From Oreocharis arfaki (lineage: Eukaryota; Chordata; Aves; Passeriformes; Paramythiidae): a DNA stretch of 64,000 nucleotides. The stretch spans positions 952,150-1,016,149 of the forward strand of contig VZRR01012414.1 of NCBI GenBank assembly GCA_013398015.1, written 5' to 3'. The position numbers were made by a program, and so were the translations under genes. The notes under the pieces are model-generated. The model did not search any database, had not been told where the DNA came from, and worked only from the letters and a program-made list of their open reading frames with translations. Positions 62,912-64,000 of the stretch are shown in pieces (within the stretch, counting starts at the first letter, position 1; each line of letters starts with the position of its first letter).

Positions 62912-64000
62912 AAGAATCAAACACCAAGTATCAGAGCCTGCAGTTTTGCTTTCTTGTCCTCTTCTCCTGCTGACTTGCCACCTCCCTAATTCTACTTCCA
63001 TCTATTGATGGACGGCCTCTTCAACTTACCATGTTGTTACCAGAGAGGCTCCCATTCTGCCAATTTCCCCATTCATATCAAGGAAGATGCTTTACCCTCC
63101 TCTTCCATCACACATACACAGTGTTTGGGAGGGAAGAACATGTCTCAGATCACAAAACTGAGATTTTAAAAAAGGGCTTAAGTATTTGTAATTATATTTA
63201 CTAGGTGTTAGCTTCCTAAATACATTTGAGTATCAGTTCTCTGGTATTTCTGGAACCTCCGACCAGCCCTACAAAGCACAAGGGTTTTCTCTTTTCAGAC
63301 ATCCGAAAGCACATCCACCCATCCTGCACCAAAGTGCTGACAACAGTTATTCAACAGGTGCTACACAGAAAGCAAAGAGTGAAAAAATATAAAAAACCCC
63401 ATAAGGGTATGTTACCTGTTTTCCTCTTTATGTGTGCAACCACTTCATGACTACAGTAAAGCACAAAAATTGGAGCAAAGACCAGTATGAAGCAATCAGA
63501 CAGAAAGCAGAAAGCCACAATACCCGCAGCGTTGGGGAAACCGCCCACACTGCTACCTAGCATGGTCCAGTACAGAAGGGTTGGTGCTTTTCCCTTCATT
63601 TGAATGGAGTCACAACTAAAATGAATGGTTCTCAGTTACAGCTAATCTTCCATTATTGTAAGATTATAAATACTGATGTATATGATTATAGGCTGAATAA
63701 CAATGTAAAGTGCATGTATCCTAAGGCTGATTAAAGACTATGCACACTCAAAGAAGGGTAGCTCTGTTAATCATCCTCATTTTCCAAGAACTTTATTCTT
63801 CCTGTCTCTTACAGTTCTTTAGCTACAGTATTAATTCAGAGAGTTAGGTAGCTCCCACCCTGAGAATTTAGCTATAAAAATACAGTTTTATCTTGGAACA
63901 TGTATTGCTATAAAGCCTCCTGAAGCTTTGGTGTCCAGAAGCACAAAAATCTCCAAAGATTTTTCTTTTCTACTGTAAACAGTGTTAGAGATGGAAATGG

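Larger units (their letters stand above)
59431..64000. other. Non-coding unique DNA to the window end
   Basis: No exon, RNA gene or transposon is supported. Notable local sequence includes G-run-containing T/G sequence at 60232-60269, an AT-rich AATAAAATACA-type repeat at 60311-60385, a pyrimidine-rich tract at 61550-61600 and a perfect 10-bp-arm inverted repeat at 62888-62911. The 141-codon frame at 61937-62362 has no recognisable domain. Confidence 0.75.

Noticed and set aside
1..64000. CRISPR arrays, bacterial operons, riboswitches, tRNA or rRNA genes
   Set aside because: No regularly spaced direct repeats, no ribosome-binding-site-led gene series, no tRNA-like A/B boxes with cloverleaf pairing and no rRNA motifs were seen. 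The repeats present are vertebrate CR1 and ERV LTRs.

Overview
This is a 64 kb stretch of vertebrate nuclear DNA, almost certainly from a bird. The evidence is its interspersed repeats. There are six CR1 LINE copies, all with the short 3' tails and 5' truncation usual in birds. There are also LTRs of bird-type endogenous retroviruses. The species cannot be read from the sequence; the LTR family at 13058-14017 suggests a neoavian bird such as a passerine (inference from memory of the family).

I find no protein-coding exon, tRNA, rRNA, snRNA, CpG-island promoter, CRISPR array or bacterial gene that I can support. Open reading frames are short (longest 210 codons), and the longer ones either overlap repeats or show no recognisable domain. 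The window is best read as intergenic desert or the inside of a very large intron.

Layout. 1-1904 is unique AT-rich DNA with A/C-rich tracts. 1905-2711 is a truncated minus-strand ERVL-like LTR. 2712-9982 is unique DNA, followed by a CR1 scrap at 9983-10036. 13058-14017 is a full-length solo LTR of the same family and orientation, with a near-perfect 5-bp target duplication. CR1 copies lie at 15570-16095 (-) and 16394-16547 (+). 16548-27998 is mostly unique and includes a homeodomain-motif-rich block near 24.5-24.9 kb. A decayed LTR relic lies at 27999-28240. A long, roughly 90% identical inverted repeat (arms 33435-33545 and 34157-34275) is followed by a CR1 at 34627-34786 (+). An assembly gap of 52 N lies at 38272-38323, and a single N at 42979. 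A CR1 with a readable reverse-transcriptase remnant lies at 50277-50862 (-). A 128-bp tandem duplication lies at 53917-54160, a CR1 at 57545-58155 (+), and a compact minus-strand LTR at 58993-59425.

No genes work together here. The signals worth pursuing are the unexplained inverted repeat, the two LTR families with promoter and poly(A) motifs, the tandem duplications, and several unique AT-rich blocks that look like conserved developmental enhancers but need alignment to test.
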